A stretch of DNA of 64,000 nucleotides from Myxococcota bacterium (lineage in GTDB: Bacteria > Myxococcota > XYA12-FULL-58-9 > JALHOP01): the NCBI GenBank assembly GCA_022842935.1, contig JALHOP010000003.1, positions 1-64,000 of the forward strand, read 5' to 3'. The position numbers were made by a program, and so were the translations under genes. The notes beneath the pieces are model-generated. The model saw only the letters and a list, made by a program, of their open reading frames with translations. It was not told where the DNA came from and did no database searches. Positions 25,940 through 34,928 of this stretch are shown piece by piece. Positions within the stretch are counted from its first letter, which is position 1. Each line of letters begins with the position of its first letter.

Positions 25940-26782
25940 ATGCATGACGCGGAGCCGGTAGGCCAGGTGAGACGGCAGGACGCCAAGGACCTGGTGCAAC
26001 TCGATCCAGACCACCCAGGGTTCCGCGACGCGGCGTATCGCAAGCGTCGCAATGACATTGCCCGCATCGCCGCCCAGTACAAAGAGGGCGACCCGATTCC
26101 GGCCGTCGAATACACCCCGGAAGAGCAAGAGGTATGGCGCACCGTCTGGCGGTCGCTCGCGCCGGTGCACCAGAAGAACGCGTGCAAAGAATACCTCGCC
26201 GCGAGCGCTAACCTTAACCTGTCGCGCGAGATCATCCCGCAGCTCGGTGAAGTGAGCGAGCGCGTGCGCAAGCTCTCGGGCTTCCAGCTCCTGCCGGTCG
26301 GAGGACTAGTCGAAGCACGTGACTTCATCGGTAACCTTGCGCGCAATGTCTTCTTGTCCACGCAGTACATTCGTCATCACAGCGTGCCGCTCTACACTCC
26401 CGAGCCCGACATCGTGCACGAGCTCGTCGGTCACGCCGCGAGTCTCACCGTGCCGGAGTACGTAGAGCTCAATCGCGCTTTCGGCCGCGCCGCCATGCGC
26501 GTCGACGACGAGACCCTGAAAGCGGTCGTCAACGTGTACTGGTTCACTGTCGAGTTCGGCTTGGCGCTCGAAGACGGTAGGCCGAAAGCTTACGGTGCGG
26601 GCCTTGTGTCCTCGTTTGGTGAGCTCGAGAGCTTCGCCCAAAACGCTGAGCTCAAGCCGTTCGTCATCGACGACATCGGCCGCACGAGCTACGACCCGAC
26701 GCAGTACCAGAAGGTACTTTTCGTGGCTCCGAGCTTCGGACGCATGGTCACCGAGCTCATGACTTGGCTAGATTCGCTTTAG
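25940..26782 (+). CDS. phhA: Phenylalanine-4-hydroxylase (aromatic amino acid hydroxylase)
   Basis: 280 residues of the pterin-dependent aromatic amino acid hydroxylase family. The iron site is seen as PEPDIVHELVGH (His160, His165) with Glu205 in VYWFTVEFGL. The enzyme hydroxylates phenylalanine to tyrosine using tetrahydrobiopterin and O2. It lacks an N-terminal regulatory ACT domain, as usual in bacteria. The carbinolamine dehydratase PhhB is not next to it. Its 3' end overlaps the convergent mobA-like gene by 26 bases. Tyrosine versus tryptophan hydroxylation cannot be fully excluded from sequence alone. Confidence 0.88.
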   Translation: MHDAEPVGQVRRQDAKDLVQLDPDHPGFRDAAYRKRRNDIARIAAQYKEGDPIPAVEYTPEEQEVWRTVWRSLAPVHQKNACKEYLAASANLNLSREIIPQLGEVSERVRKLSGFQLLPVGGLVEARDFIGNLARNVFLSTQYIRHHSVPLYTPEPDIVHELVGHAASLTVPEYVELNRAFGRAAMRVDDETLKAVVNVYWFTVEFGLALEDGRPKAYGAGLVSSFGELESFAQNAELKPFVIDDIGRTSYDPTQYQKVLFVAPSFGRMVTELMTWLDSL

Positions 26783-27326
26783 CGGTCGCTACGTCGTCGC
26801 TTGTATTGAGGTTCGCGATGGGCGTCGCGCGCTCAAGGAAGCGCGCTCCGTCGAGTAGAGCCTTCGCTCGCCGCTCGCCCCGCGCCAGAAGTCGTTGCGC
26901 CGTAGTCGCGAGGGCCCGGTGGTAGAGCGCACACAGAGGCTCACTCCCCGAAGGCGCTCGCCAGGCGATGGCGAGGCAGCCGCGTGTCCGGTTCGCCATG
27001 AGAAGTCGCAAGTCGTCCGCGGTGACGTGAACCAGGTCGCACGCCACGACGAAGACCCATGGGGTCCTGCTCGCCGCTAGCGCCGTGGCCACCCCACGCA
27101 GTGGCCCCTGTCCATCCGGCTCCTCGGCGAGCAGCCGTATCGTACGCGACAGCGGGTGCGTCGCTTGGTCTGCCCTGCCAACCCCGAAAACATCGTCAAC
27201 GAGTGGCTCGAAGAGGGCTAGCAGCGTCTCTGCGGTCGTCGCGCCCGAGGGCAGAATGATGCGTGTCTTGTCGACCCCGCCAAGTCGGCGCCCGCGGCCA
27301 CCAATCAGCAGCGCGAGGCTGGTCAA
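26757..27326 (-). CDS. mobA: Molybdenum cofactor guanylyltransferase (MobA-like)
   Basis: 189 residues. The N-terminal nucleotide loop LIGGRGRRLGGVDKTRI is a variant of LAGGxSxRMGxDK, and PDGQGPLRGVATAL and VFVVACDLVHV are the following MobA motifs (a PxxGPLxG loop and the metal-binding Asp). The enzyme attaches GMP to molybdopterin. It is last in the long minus-strand run and overlaps the upstream HEAT-repeat gene by 4 bases. No molybdoenzyme is present in the window. A related nucleotidyltransferase role is possible. Confidence 0.8.
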   Translation of the reverse strand: MTSLALLIGGRGRRLGGVDKTRIILPSGATTAETLLALFEPLVDDVFGVGRADQATHPLSRTIRLLAEEPDGQGPLRGVATALAASRTPWVFVVACDLVHVTADDLRLLMANRTRGCLAIAWRAPSGSEPLCALYHRALATTAQRLLARGERRAKALLDGARFLERATPIANLNTSDDVATAKANLAKS

Positions 27327-30010
27327 GCGCTAACGCTGGCGCGGGTGCTCGTCGAGCTCATCTCGGTTCGTGCGGAGACCAGATCGTGCAACCACTTCTC
27401 CCAGACGCGGATCACTGGCTCGCGGGCCTCGGGCGGTGCGTTGGGGTCGAAGCCGCCGGTGTAGCCGGTCAACAGCTGCAGCTCGCTGAACGCGATCCGT
27501 TGTACCTGTGGGCTGGGATGGCGGAGGCTCGCGACCAGCCAGCTCTCACGCGGGCGGCTGTAGCTCGCCTGCCACCACTCGGCCCAGCGCGCGACGTCGC
27601 GGCCGTGAGCCTGAGCGCAGATGACCGCCAAAGCAGACGCAGCCGCCGAAGCAAGCTCCGGTTGTGGCGACACCACGAGCGGTATCAAGGACGGGACGGC
27701 CCGTGGATCACGCAGTTGCCCGAGCACCTGGACGGTCGTCACTTGAACCTCGTAGACCGGCACCTTGAGCTGCTCGCGTAGGCTCTGCAAGATGCGGGCG
27801 TACCCAGGCTCGCGCGTGTAGGAGCGCAGGGCGTCGGCCGCAAGAAACCGGTTGCGTGGTTCGGTGTCGTAGAGGCGGCGCGCAAGACCGTCGAGCGCAG
27901 GCGTGTGCGGCACGACCAGCAGCATGTAGATGGCAAAGAGGCGCTGTGTGCGGTCCGGGCTGTCGAGGTGACCCAAGACGACTGGGACGGCGTCGGAGCC
28001 TCGCGCCACCAGGAGCGCCATCAGACCCGAGCACTCGGCGAGCGGCGGCAGGGGCTGCTCGGGAGCGAAAGGATCGAGCAGGAGCTTGCCAGGGAAGCGG
28101 GCGCGAAGTTGGTCGTCGAGCAAGGTGCCATAGGGCAGGAGCGCGCCGATGGCTGCGAGGCGGGTCTCAGGCTCGAGGGCGTCGAGTCCGTCGAGCAACA
28201 TCTCGCGCGGGTCGACGCGCTGACCGGCGACCTCGACATTCGTTTGCGACGCTGCGGGAGAGGCTAAGGGCGCGGCCAAGGAGGGCGCTTTGCGTGCCTC
28301 GGCAATCACATCATCCCAGGTCACCGCGGGCGGCGCGGTCGTGTCACTCGACGCGGGCTCGGGCACGGGCGCTGTGGAGGTGCTCACCGTCTCGACGAGT
28401 ACGTCTTCCCACCCGGATACGGCGTCCTCGGGACTCTCGCGATCGATGTGGGCGAAAGCGACGTAGCCAGCGTCGTGGTGCTCGGCTTGCGGCATCATCT
28501 CGACGTCTTCGGAGACGATCTCGGGGATGTCCTGCTCGGGTGTGAGCGGCGGCGTGTACAGCGCTGGCTGCTCACCGCTGGTGGCGTCGAAGGCGCCGTA
28601 AGCAGTCTGTGCGTCCTCAGCGGCTTCATAGCTCACCGGAGTCGAGGCCTCGGGCGGGTCGTACGTCACAGGTGTGCTGTACGAATCTTGTGCTTCGTAG
28701 GTAACCGGCTCGTAGCCGTCGGTCGCGGATGGCGCTATCTCCGAGCTGGGCGCACCGTACGCGATAGCGGCTTGGTCGTGCGGTTGTTCCTCAGGTCCTC
28801 TGTCTTGCTCGGTAGCGACTGCTGGCGCTTCGCTCATGCCGGTGGCGTAGCTCACCTCGGCGAAGCTCTGCTCGTCGCTCGCACCTTCGTGCTCGACGTG
28901 AACCTGGATCTCCTCGGCGGCGGGAACGGCGATCGGCGACGGGGGTACCAGCAACGCCTTGCGTCGGCGGATGAGGTTCTCGAAGCATAGGCCGACGCGA
29001 TGCGTAAGGAGCAGGACTCCCGATACCCTACGCGCGAGCACACCCCGCGAGCCGTTGTCCGCGTAGAGGATACCCACCAACCGCCCGCCGACCGTCAGTG
29101 GTGCCACGAATGCGGTCCGCGGTGGCGAACGGCCGAGGTCTTGTAAGAGCTTGAGGTTGGCTTCCGTTTGCGGAATGGGCCCCAGGTAGTGGCCGCGCGT
29201 TTGCTGTACGGTCGCGAGCACCGATGGAACGCTCAGCGGCATCGAGATGCGCGCCACGCGTTGTGTCGCGGTTGGGTCGGTGCTTCGCCAGCCGTCGATG
29301 CGGTCGCCGTGCACCAAGAATATCGAGACGAACTCGAACGTGCCGAGAGCGATCTCGAGCAGGATCTCGACGACGTGGTCGCGATCCGCTGCTGAATCGA
29401 GACGTGCGAGCAGGCCGGCGACGTCTGGCCCGCCACGGCGCGTCTCGCCCCGCGCCCGACCAGGGCGGATACGCGAGGCCGGCAGGCCCCACGACAACAT
29501 GTGATCGATCGGCGCTGGTTCGTAGAGCGGTGTCGGCGCTGCCCCATCGAGTCGGGTAAGCAACGCCGCGAAGCGGGGCAACAAGCCGACACCGTAGACG
29601 CGGTGCATGGCGTAGTGCATGCGCGCCTCGCTGGTGATCGTGCTCGAGGGGTGGAGGCGGAGTCGCTCGCGGATTCGCCCGAACAGATCCTCATCGGTCG
29701 CGCCGTTGACCAGGACGCCAAGGTTTCCGCCCACAAGCCGATAGGGCACCAGCCGATACGTTTCCGCGAACACCAGGGGAAAGATGCGCGGGATGTGCGG
29801 TTCGATGGTGTCGATGTCGGTCTTGTCGCCCGTCGGCAGGCGAAAAGCCTCACCGAGAGCTCTCAAGATCGTGACTTCGGGGACACCCAGCTCGAGCAGG
29901 TTGGTGTCGAGACTGCCCCCATGGACGACCTGACGTCGCGCCGCCTCATCGATGTCGGCCGCCGACACCAGGTGCTCGCCGAGCAAGGCTTGAACGAGCT
30001 GTTGCGACAT
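27323..30010 (-). CDS. MshEN (GspE N-terminal) domain protein with GAF-like and HEAT-repeat regions
   Basis: 895 residues. Residues 1-150 resemble the GspE/MshE N-terminal domain (SQQLVQALLGEHLVSAADID, VPYRLVGGNLGVLVNGATD), which in MshE binds c-di-GMP. A GAF-like region follows (about 205-345, with GRLVGILYADNGSRG). Next comes a disordered Tyr/Pro/Glu-rich stretch (about 365-570), then HEAT-type helical repeats (about 610-880). There is no ATPase domain, so this is not a secretion motor but perhaps a scaffold or sensor. It starts 21 bases after the GltJ-like gene. Confidence 0.7.
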   Translation of the reverse strand: MSQQLVQALLGEHLVSAADIDEAARRQVVHGGSLDTNLLELGVPEVTILRALGEAFRLPTGDKTDIDTIEPHIPRIFPLVFAETYRLVPYRLVGGNLGVLVNGATDEDLFGRIRERLRLHPSSTITSEARMHYAMHRVYGVGLLPRFAALLTRLDGAAPTPLYEPAPIDHMLSWGLPASRIRPGRARGETRRGGPDVAGLLARLDSAADRDHVVEILLEIALGTFEFVSIFLVHGDRIDGWRSTDPTATQRVARISMPLSVPSVLATVQQTRGHYLGPIPQTEANLKLLQDLGRSPPRTAFVAPLTVGGRLVGILYADNGSRGVLARRVSGVLLLTHRVGLCFENLIRRRKALLVPPSPIAVPAAEEIQVHVEHEGASDEQSFAEVSYATGMSEAPAVATEQDRGPEEQPHDQAAIAYGAPSSEIAPSATDGYEPVTYEAQDSYSTPVTYDPPEASTPVSYEAAEDAQTAYGAFDATSGEQPALYTPPLTPEQDIPEIVSEDVEMMPQAEHHDAGYVAFAHIDRESPEDAVSGWEDVLVETVSTSTAPVPEPASSDTTAPPAVTWDDVIAEARKAPSLAAPLASPAASQTNVEVAGQRVDPREMLLDGLDALEPETRLAAIGALLPYGTLLDDQLRARFPGKLLLDPFAPEQPLPPLAECSGLMALLVARGSDAVPVVLGHLDSPDRTQRLFAIYMLLVVPHTPALDGLARRLYDTEPRNRFLAADALRSYTREPGYARILQSLREQLKVPVYEVQVTTVQVLGQLRDPRAVPSLIPLVVSPQPELASAAASALAVICAQAHGRDVARWAEWWQASYSRPRESWLVASLRHPSPQVQRIAFSELQLLTGYTGGFDPNAPPEAREPVIRVWEKWLHDLVSARTEMSSTSTRASVSA

Positions 30011-30031
30011 GAGGCGGTTTACCGAGCCTTG

Positions 30032-32071
30032 CTAAAATGCCGACTGGAGAACGTAGGGGAAGACCACCGTGACTGGCTGACCGTTGTACTTCGGGAACTT
30101 CCAGGTCTTCACCCGGCGTACCGTACACTGACCCATGGCCGACGTCTTGAACTGCGCGGTGTTGATATCGGCGCCAGTGACGTCACCCGACGGGTCGATG
30201 GTGAGCTGCACCTCCATCTTGCCGGCGAGCTTCTCGCCTTTGCGTGCCGCCTCGGCGTAGCACAACTTCATCGACGTGTTGTTGTCGTTGACCACTTTGT
30301 AGATAGCCTCTTGGGTGAGGCCATCCGGCAGGTTCGGCGTCTGCATGGAGTCGGGCGCGGCGAGCTTCACGTTGGTTTCTTGTTTGTCTTTGTCGTTGAA
30401 GATTTGCTCCGCCATCGCGTGCTCTTCCGGCTGCTGCGGCGCATCGGTGGCCCCCTCGGGGGGCTTGGCTTCGGCGGGATCTTTCGCGTCGCCGTTGGTC
30501 TTGGCTTCCTGCTTCTCGGGTTTTTCGCTCTTGCCGCTTTCGCTGCCGTTGCTGCGGTCGAGGAGCTTGCGGCGTAGGCTCTCGAGCTGCGCGCGCTTTT
30601 TGGGATCGAGATCTTCGGCGGCGAGCTTGTTCTCTGTCCGCTCTAACGCACGATCGACGTTGGGATCTTCGACGCCAGCGACGTCGTAGATGGCCCCCAT
30701 GCCCGGCAGCACGATGAGGCCGCGCATGTCCATGACGATGAAACCACAGATGAGCAGCAAGACGACCGTAGTAATCACTGCGGCGATTCGGTTGTTGCGT
30801 CGCTTCTTGTAGATGCCGGCGGTCGCCATGTAGACGCGCGTCGAGTCGCCCGGCGGCTTGTCGAGGTAGTTCGGATCGTCGGCCAGTTGGTTCAAGCCCG
30901 ACGTTTCGTCGAGGAACGGCTGCTGGCCGCTCACATCGTCGAAAGAGCCGAGCTCGTGTTCCGTTGCGTGCTCTTGCTGGCCCAAGGTCGTGGCGCCCAT
31001 GAACTCGTCGGTTGGGCGCTTCGGTCGATCGTCGAGCAGCTCGATACCATCTTGGAGCTGAACCGTCTCGGCGCGACGTGCGTCAGCAGCCTGGGGAGAA
31101 TGACCTGCTAGCGCTGCGGCGGCGGTCTCGGCGACGCGTGGGTCGGAGATGACCATCGTCTCCGCCTTGTAGAAGCCTTGTGGCGCTTCGTCGGCGAGGG
31201 TGATGTCTTCGCTTCCGGCGGCCATCGCGGCAGGCGTCGCCGTCTCTCCGTTGAGCGTCGCGACGGTCGCCTCTTCGAAGATGCCGCTCGAGACCTCTTC
31301 GAGATCGGTGACGGTGACGTCGTCTGTAGAACGTCGTGACGTCGTGTTGGTCGCGGCACTTTGCGCCGCTGCGCGCTCCATGGCGGACTCGGTGACGCTC
31401 GGATCGGCTCTGGTCGACGCGGCAGCGCTCGGTTCTGCGGTGACCAACGGCGAGGTCGACCCGGCGAAGCGCTCGACGCTTCCCAGCCGCTCCCAATTGG
31501 CCATTCCGCTCTTCCAGAGGAAGGTGCGCCGATCGATCTCGTTGCGCGACAGCATGCCGTCGACGCTCGACGCGGTCATGGGACCGCGTTGCTTGCCGGC
31601 GATGAGCACGAACCATTCGGACGGCTCGCCCGAGGAGTCGCCCTGCGGCGGGCGCGTCTCTTCTGCTTCCTGGATGACCTCGTCACCTTCCGCGGCCGCC
31701 GCGCGGAGGAGGTTGATTTGTTCGACCGAGACGACCCGCGTTGCGTCGCCACCGTCATCGGCGAAGGTCACGTCCGGCCGGTGCGCTGCTTGCATCCCAA
31801 CCTTGGTGGGCTGCGTCGACTGATCGCGGAGCTTGTTGATCTCGGCGACCGAAGCAATGCGTGTGGTTTCGACCGGATCGAAGCCCCGTGCCGCCAGCGC
31901 CGCTGCCGCGCTGCCAGCTTCGAGGATTTGTGCCTGATCGCCGCCTTCCTTGCGACGCAAGCGAACCACGTTGCCGCAGGTCTTGCAGGGAAACTTGAGG
32001 ACCTTTCCCGGCGGCACCTTGTCGTCGGAGATCGAGTAGCGCGTGTTGCACTTGGGACAGGCGAATTTCAC
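30032..32071 (-). CDS. GltJ/AgmX-like protein: zinc ribbon, GYF domain, TM helix, TonB-like C-terminus
   Basis: 679 residues. The N-terminus is a zinc ribbon (Cys5, Cys8, Cys29, Cys32). Residues about 162-208 are a GYF_2-type domain (EWFVLIAGKQRGPMTASSV, LWKSGMANWERL). A disordered acidic region leads to one transmembrane helix (about 438-458), then a charged stalk and a C-terminal AgmX/TonB-C-like domain (LTIDPSGDVTGADI, VRRVKTWKFP). Myxococcus xanthus GltJ has this plan, and its cytoplasmic zinc and GYF parts bind gliding regulators. It overlaps the MshEN-receiver-TPR gene by 4 bases. Orthology is not proved. Confidence 0.8.
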   Translation of the reverse strand: MKFACPKCNTRYSISDDKVPPGKVLKFPCKTCGNVVRLRRKEGGDQAQILEAGSAAAALAARGFDPVETTRIASVAEINKLRDQSTQPTKVGMQAAHRPDVTFADDGGDATRVVSVEQINLLRAAAAEGDEVIQEAEETRPPQGDSSGEPSEWFVLIAGKQRGPMTASSVDGMLSRNEIDRRTFLWKSGMANWERLGSVERFAGSTSPLVTAEPSAAASTRADPSVTESAMERAAAQSAATNTTSRRSTDDVTVTDLEEVSSGIFEEATVATLNGETATPAAMAAGSEDITLADEAPQGFYKAETMVISDPRVAETAAAALAGHSPQAADARRAETVQLQDGIELLDDRPKRPTDEFMGATTLGQQEHATEHELGSFDDVSGQQPFLDETSGLNQLADDPNYLDKPPGDSTRVYMATAGIYKKRRNNRIAAVITTVVLLLICGFIVMDMRGLIVLPGMGAIYDVAGVEDPNVDRALERTENKLAAEDLDPKKRAQLESLRRKLLDRSNGSESGKSEKPEKQEAKTNGDAKDPAEAKPPEGATDAPQQPEEHAMAEQIFNDKDKQETNVKLAAPDSMQTPNLPDGLTQEAIYKVVNDNNTSMKLCYAEAARKGEKLAGKMEVQLTIDPSGDVTGADINTAQFKTSAMGQCTVRRVKTWKFPKYNGQPVTVVFPYVLQSAF

Positions 32072-33450
32072 AGGATGCTCACCAGGTACTGTTTGATCTG
32101 CTCACGCACTTGGGGGTTCGGTGCCGCCGCAAGCGAGCGCTCCCACATTTCTACAGCCTTATTGCGAAAGCCGCGTGCTTGATAGAGCAGCGCCAAATTC
32201 TTGGTTGCGGCGAACAACTTCGGGTCGAGCTCCACGGCGCGCTCGTAGTGGTAAACCGCCTGAAAGACCTTTTGGTCCTGCTCGAGCGTGCGTCCGAGCA
32301 TGAACTGGATCTTGGCGGAAAACGGCTCGGCTGCCTCGGCTGCTCGCAGCTCGTCGATGGCGGCCCGATAGTTCTTGGCCTGATACGCCTCGACGCCTGC
32401 CGTGTAGTGAGCGAGCGCTTCGGTGCCAAGATCGTCACCTGCGGTGGCGGCGGACCTGCCGGTCGCGAGTAGTTCTTCGGCGACCCGGCGCAACTCGCTG
32501 ATTCGAAACGGCTTCTCGAGGAACGCGTCCGCCTTGTACGTGGCCTTGATGTCCTCAGCGATACGCCAGCCACGGTAGATGGCTGAGATCATGAGTACGG
32601 GCGTGCTTGCGAAGCGCTTGCTCTCCTTGATCTTGCGGCAAATCTCGAAGCCGTGGACCTCGGGCAACATCGCGTCGAGCACCACCAGGTCGGGCTTCAC
32701 GGTCTTGATGAGCTGCAGCGCTTCGACGCCGCGCGCCGACGCCGTGACATCGCCCCCGAGGGCGCGGAGTGTATCGACGAGGAGGCGTTGGATGTCGGGA
32801 TCGTCCTCGACCACGAGAATGCGCTTGCCAGAGGCCACCTTGCCGGGAGCACCGGGAAGCGGGGCAGGCGCGGGCGTCGCTGTTTCGATGATGTCACTCG
32901 CCTCGGCCTCGAGCACGTCGTCGACTTCGACGATGGCGGCCGCATCCGCCGCGAGCGGAGTCACGATGGGGAGCGGCTCGTTGGGGCTGCCCGCCAGCGG
33001 CCCTTTGTATGCCACTGATGGGTTTCGGTAAGCGGCGATCACCACTTCTTGAATGCGCATTTGCAAAGCAACGTACGCGATAACGGAAAGGCCAGTGACG
33101 AAACTCACCTCGTCGCGCACCCGTTGGTCGTTGGGTTTGGTCATCGCCACCACGAGACTCGGGCCTTCGATGCGAATGGGCACGATGCCCTCGCGCTGCG
33201 CGACCGACAGCGGAATTCGCTGCAGGACCTGAGGTGGGATGGTCACCCGGGTGAGATCGAGGCCAGGGACACCCGCATGGGTCGCCAGAGCGGACAGCGC
33301 GGTTTGTTCGTCGACCACGGCGCCTCGTACGGCGGCTGACAAGAAGTTCAAGCCGCTGCCTGCACGAGACGACTCGATGACGTCGGCCGTCGCCGCATCA
33401 ATGAGGCCGTGGGCGACCATGAGGTCACCTATCCGCGGACGGTCCGGCAT
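32068..33450 (-). CDS. MshEN domain-receiver-TPR regulator
   Basis: 460 residues. Residues 1-145 resemble the GspE/MshE N-terminal domain (RIGDLMVAHGLIDAATADVI, GIVPIRIEGPSLVVAMTKPND). A receiver domain follows (about 208-330), with acidic pocket VVEDDPD, phospho-acceptor Asp in LVVLDAMLPEVHGF and the Lys of FLEKPF. Residues about 345-455 are TPR repeats (YHYERAVELDPKLFAATKNLALLY). There is no DNA-binding or enzymatic output, so signalling is by protein contact. The next gene, the GltJ-like protein, overlaps by 4 bases and is the obvious candidate partner. Confidence 0.85.
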   Translation of the reverse strand: MPDRPRIGDLMVAHGLIDAATADVIESSRAGSGLNFLSAAVRGAVVDEQTALSALATHAGVPGLDLTRVTIPPQVLQRIPLSVAQREGIVPIRIEGPSLVVAMTKPNDQRVRDEVSFVTGLSVIAYVALQMRIQEVVIAAYRNPSVAYKGPLAGSPNEPLPIVTPLAADAAAIVEVDDVLEAEASDIIETATPAPAPLPGAPGKVASGKRILVVEDDPDIQRLLVDTLRALGGDVTASARGVEALQLIKTVKPDLVVLDAMLPEVHGFEICRKIKESKRFASTPVLMISAIYRGWRIAEDIKATYKADAFLEKPFRISELRRVAEELLATGRSAATAGDDLGTEALAHYTAGVEAYQAKNYRAAIDELRAAEAAEPFSAKIQFMLGRTLEQDQKVFQAVYHYERAVELDPKLFAATKNLALLYQARGFRNKAVEMWERSLAAAPNPQVREQIKQYLVSIL

Positions 33451-33546
33451 GGCGATGGCACGATAGTAGCCCTGCCATATCGCTCGAGCAAGAAACGCAG
33501 CGGCGCTCGACCCACGGCTCTCTACGTGCCTGCGGGGCGCGCTTTG

Positions 33547-34167
33547 CTAGAAGGGAATGTCGCGTGGATCGGGGAGCTTAAAGGGCTCGTGCGGGGTGCT
33601 CGGGTCGTCGGGGACGGCAAAGGGGCCTTGCACGGTTGGAGCGGCGACCCGTGGCTGAAAGCTCGCATACATGCCGTTGAGCTCGCCCGCGTACTGTTGC
33701 GCTTGCGGCTCGAAGCATTCGAAATAGAGCGAATACGCCTCGGTTCCGATGATCACGAAGATCTGCTCGACGAGCCGCGGGTACTGCAGATTTCCCTGGA
33801 AGGCGTACGTCGCAATGACGGAAGCCGCCGGTTGGCCGGCGAGCGCGATATCGCGCTTTTGCATCACCTGGAATCGAGGCAGGCGTGACAGGCGCTGGTC
33901 GATGGCGTTGAGCACGAGCTGCCTGGGGCGTGCTTCGGAGGGCACGACGAACTTGCGCACGATGAGAGTCGCGTCACCGCCGCGCATCGTGTTCTTGAAC
34001 TGGATGGCGTTGGGGTCCTTGTCGACCGTGTACGGTGTCCAGCCGTAGGGAATGTTGATCTGAAAAAGCTGGCCAGGAGCGACGAAGGGCGTAGTGGACG
34101 GGGTGCCGATGCCGTCGAGCTCGCCGGGCGTCGCGAGGAAAAATGCCAAGAGCGCTGCTGCAATCAT
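33547..34167 (-). CDS. Secreted protein, PsbP/DUF1795-like
   Basis: 206 residues. A short hydrophobic N-terminus (MIAAALLAFFLATPGEL) looks like a signal peptide without a lipobox. The body (FQINIPYGWTPYTVDKDPNA, RDIALAGQPAASVIATYAF, FVIIGTEAYSLYFECF) resembles the PsbP/DUF1795 fold: a strand ending in a Pro-x-x-Trp, a central sheet and a final surface helix. Function unknown. Its start overlaps the birA stop by 4 bases; 96 bases separate it from the next gene downstream. The C-terminus is Pro-rich (PDDPSTPHEPFKLPDPRD). Confidence 0.6.
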   Translation of the reverse strand: MIAAALLAFFLATPGELDGIGTPSTTPFVAPGQLFQINIPYGWTPYTVDKDPNAIQFKNTMRGGDATLIVRKFVVPSEARPRQLVLNAIDQRLSRLPRFQVMQKRDIALAGQPAASVIATYAFQGNLQYPRLVEQIFVIIGTEAYSLYFECFEPQAQQYAGELNGMYASFQPRVAAPTVQGPFAVPDDPSTPHEPFKLPDPRDIPF

Positions 34168-34928
34168 CGACGTACTCGCTCGACCTCGCCGGCACGCACT
34201 TCCGTGATGCCCCTGTTAGTTTCAACGCATAGCTCGCCCCTGGCATTCACGCCCCGGGCCTTGCCTTCCACCTGCGTCCCATCCGTCGCCATCACGCGCA
34301 CGTCACTGTCCTTCAAAGCGTCGAGGTCTGCATAGATTCCGGTAAGCTTCGAGAAACCATGAGCTTTCCACTGATCGTACCACGTTGCTAGCTCGTTCAT
34401 CAGAGCCTTGGAAGTGTACACCACCGGGGCCTCTTGCGGCTCGGCCTCGCCCTCCCAGGGGGGGGTGCCAACATGGTCGGCAAGGCCGGTGTAAATATCG
34501 GCGATCGTTTCTGGTAGCTCGCGCGCGTCGGAACGCACGAGGTTCAAGCCGACACCGACCAGGACCGCTCCACGGTCGCTCTCGAGCAGGATGCCCGCTA
34601 GTTTCTTGTCGCCGACCAACACGTCGTTCGGCCACTTCAGTCGCGCCGCGCCGACGCCCATGCCCTGAACGGCTTTACATACGGCGATACCGGCGACCAG
34701 CGACAGCTCGGCGAAGGTCGCGATTCGCTCGAGCGGCGGACGCAAAATCATGGTCATCCATACGCCAGCGTCGGGGGCGGAGTGCCAGGCGCGGCCGTGG
34801 CGACCGCGACCGCTGGTTTGCGCCCGCGCGAGGATGGTGGTGCCCTCGGGGGCTCCCGCGTGGGCCTGAGCCTTGGCTTCGAGCATGGTGGTTGGAAGCG
34901 TCGTGTAGACGACGAGCTTGGGTTTCAT
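34164..34928 (-). CDS. birA: Biotin--[acetyl-CoA-carboxylase] ligase
   Basis: 254 residues. The biotin and ATP loop SGRGRHGRAWHS and the active-site KWPNDVLVGDKKLAGIL segment are both clear, and an SH3-like C-terminal domain follows (DVRVMATDGTQVEGKARGV). The N-terminal winged helix of bifunctional BirA is absent, so this is a ligase only and not a biotin-operon repressor. It overlaps nadC upstream and the secreted protein downstream by 4 bases each. The nadC-birA pairing is common in other bacteria. Confidence 0.93.
   Translation of the reverse strand: MKPKLVVYTTLPTTMLEAKAQAHAGAPEGTTILARAQTSGRGRHGRAWHSAPDAGVWMTMILRPPLERIATFAELSLVAGIAVCKAVQGMGVGAARLKWPNDVLVGDKKLAGILLESDRGAVLVGVGLNLVRSDARELPETIADIYTGLADHVGTPPWEGEAEPQEAPVVYTSKALMNELATWYDQWKAHGFSKLTGIYADLDALKDSDVRVMATDGTQVEGKARGVNARGELCVETNRGITEVRAGEVERVRR

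Noticed and set aside
29501-30577. 358-codon plus-strand frame opposite the MshEN-HEAT and GltJ-like genes
   Set aside because: Both genes beneath it have recognisable domains; the antisense frame has none and spans their junction.
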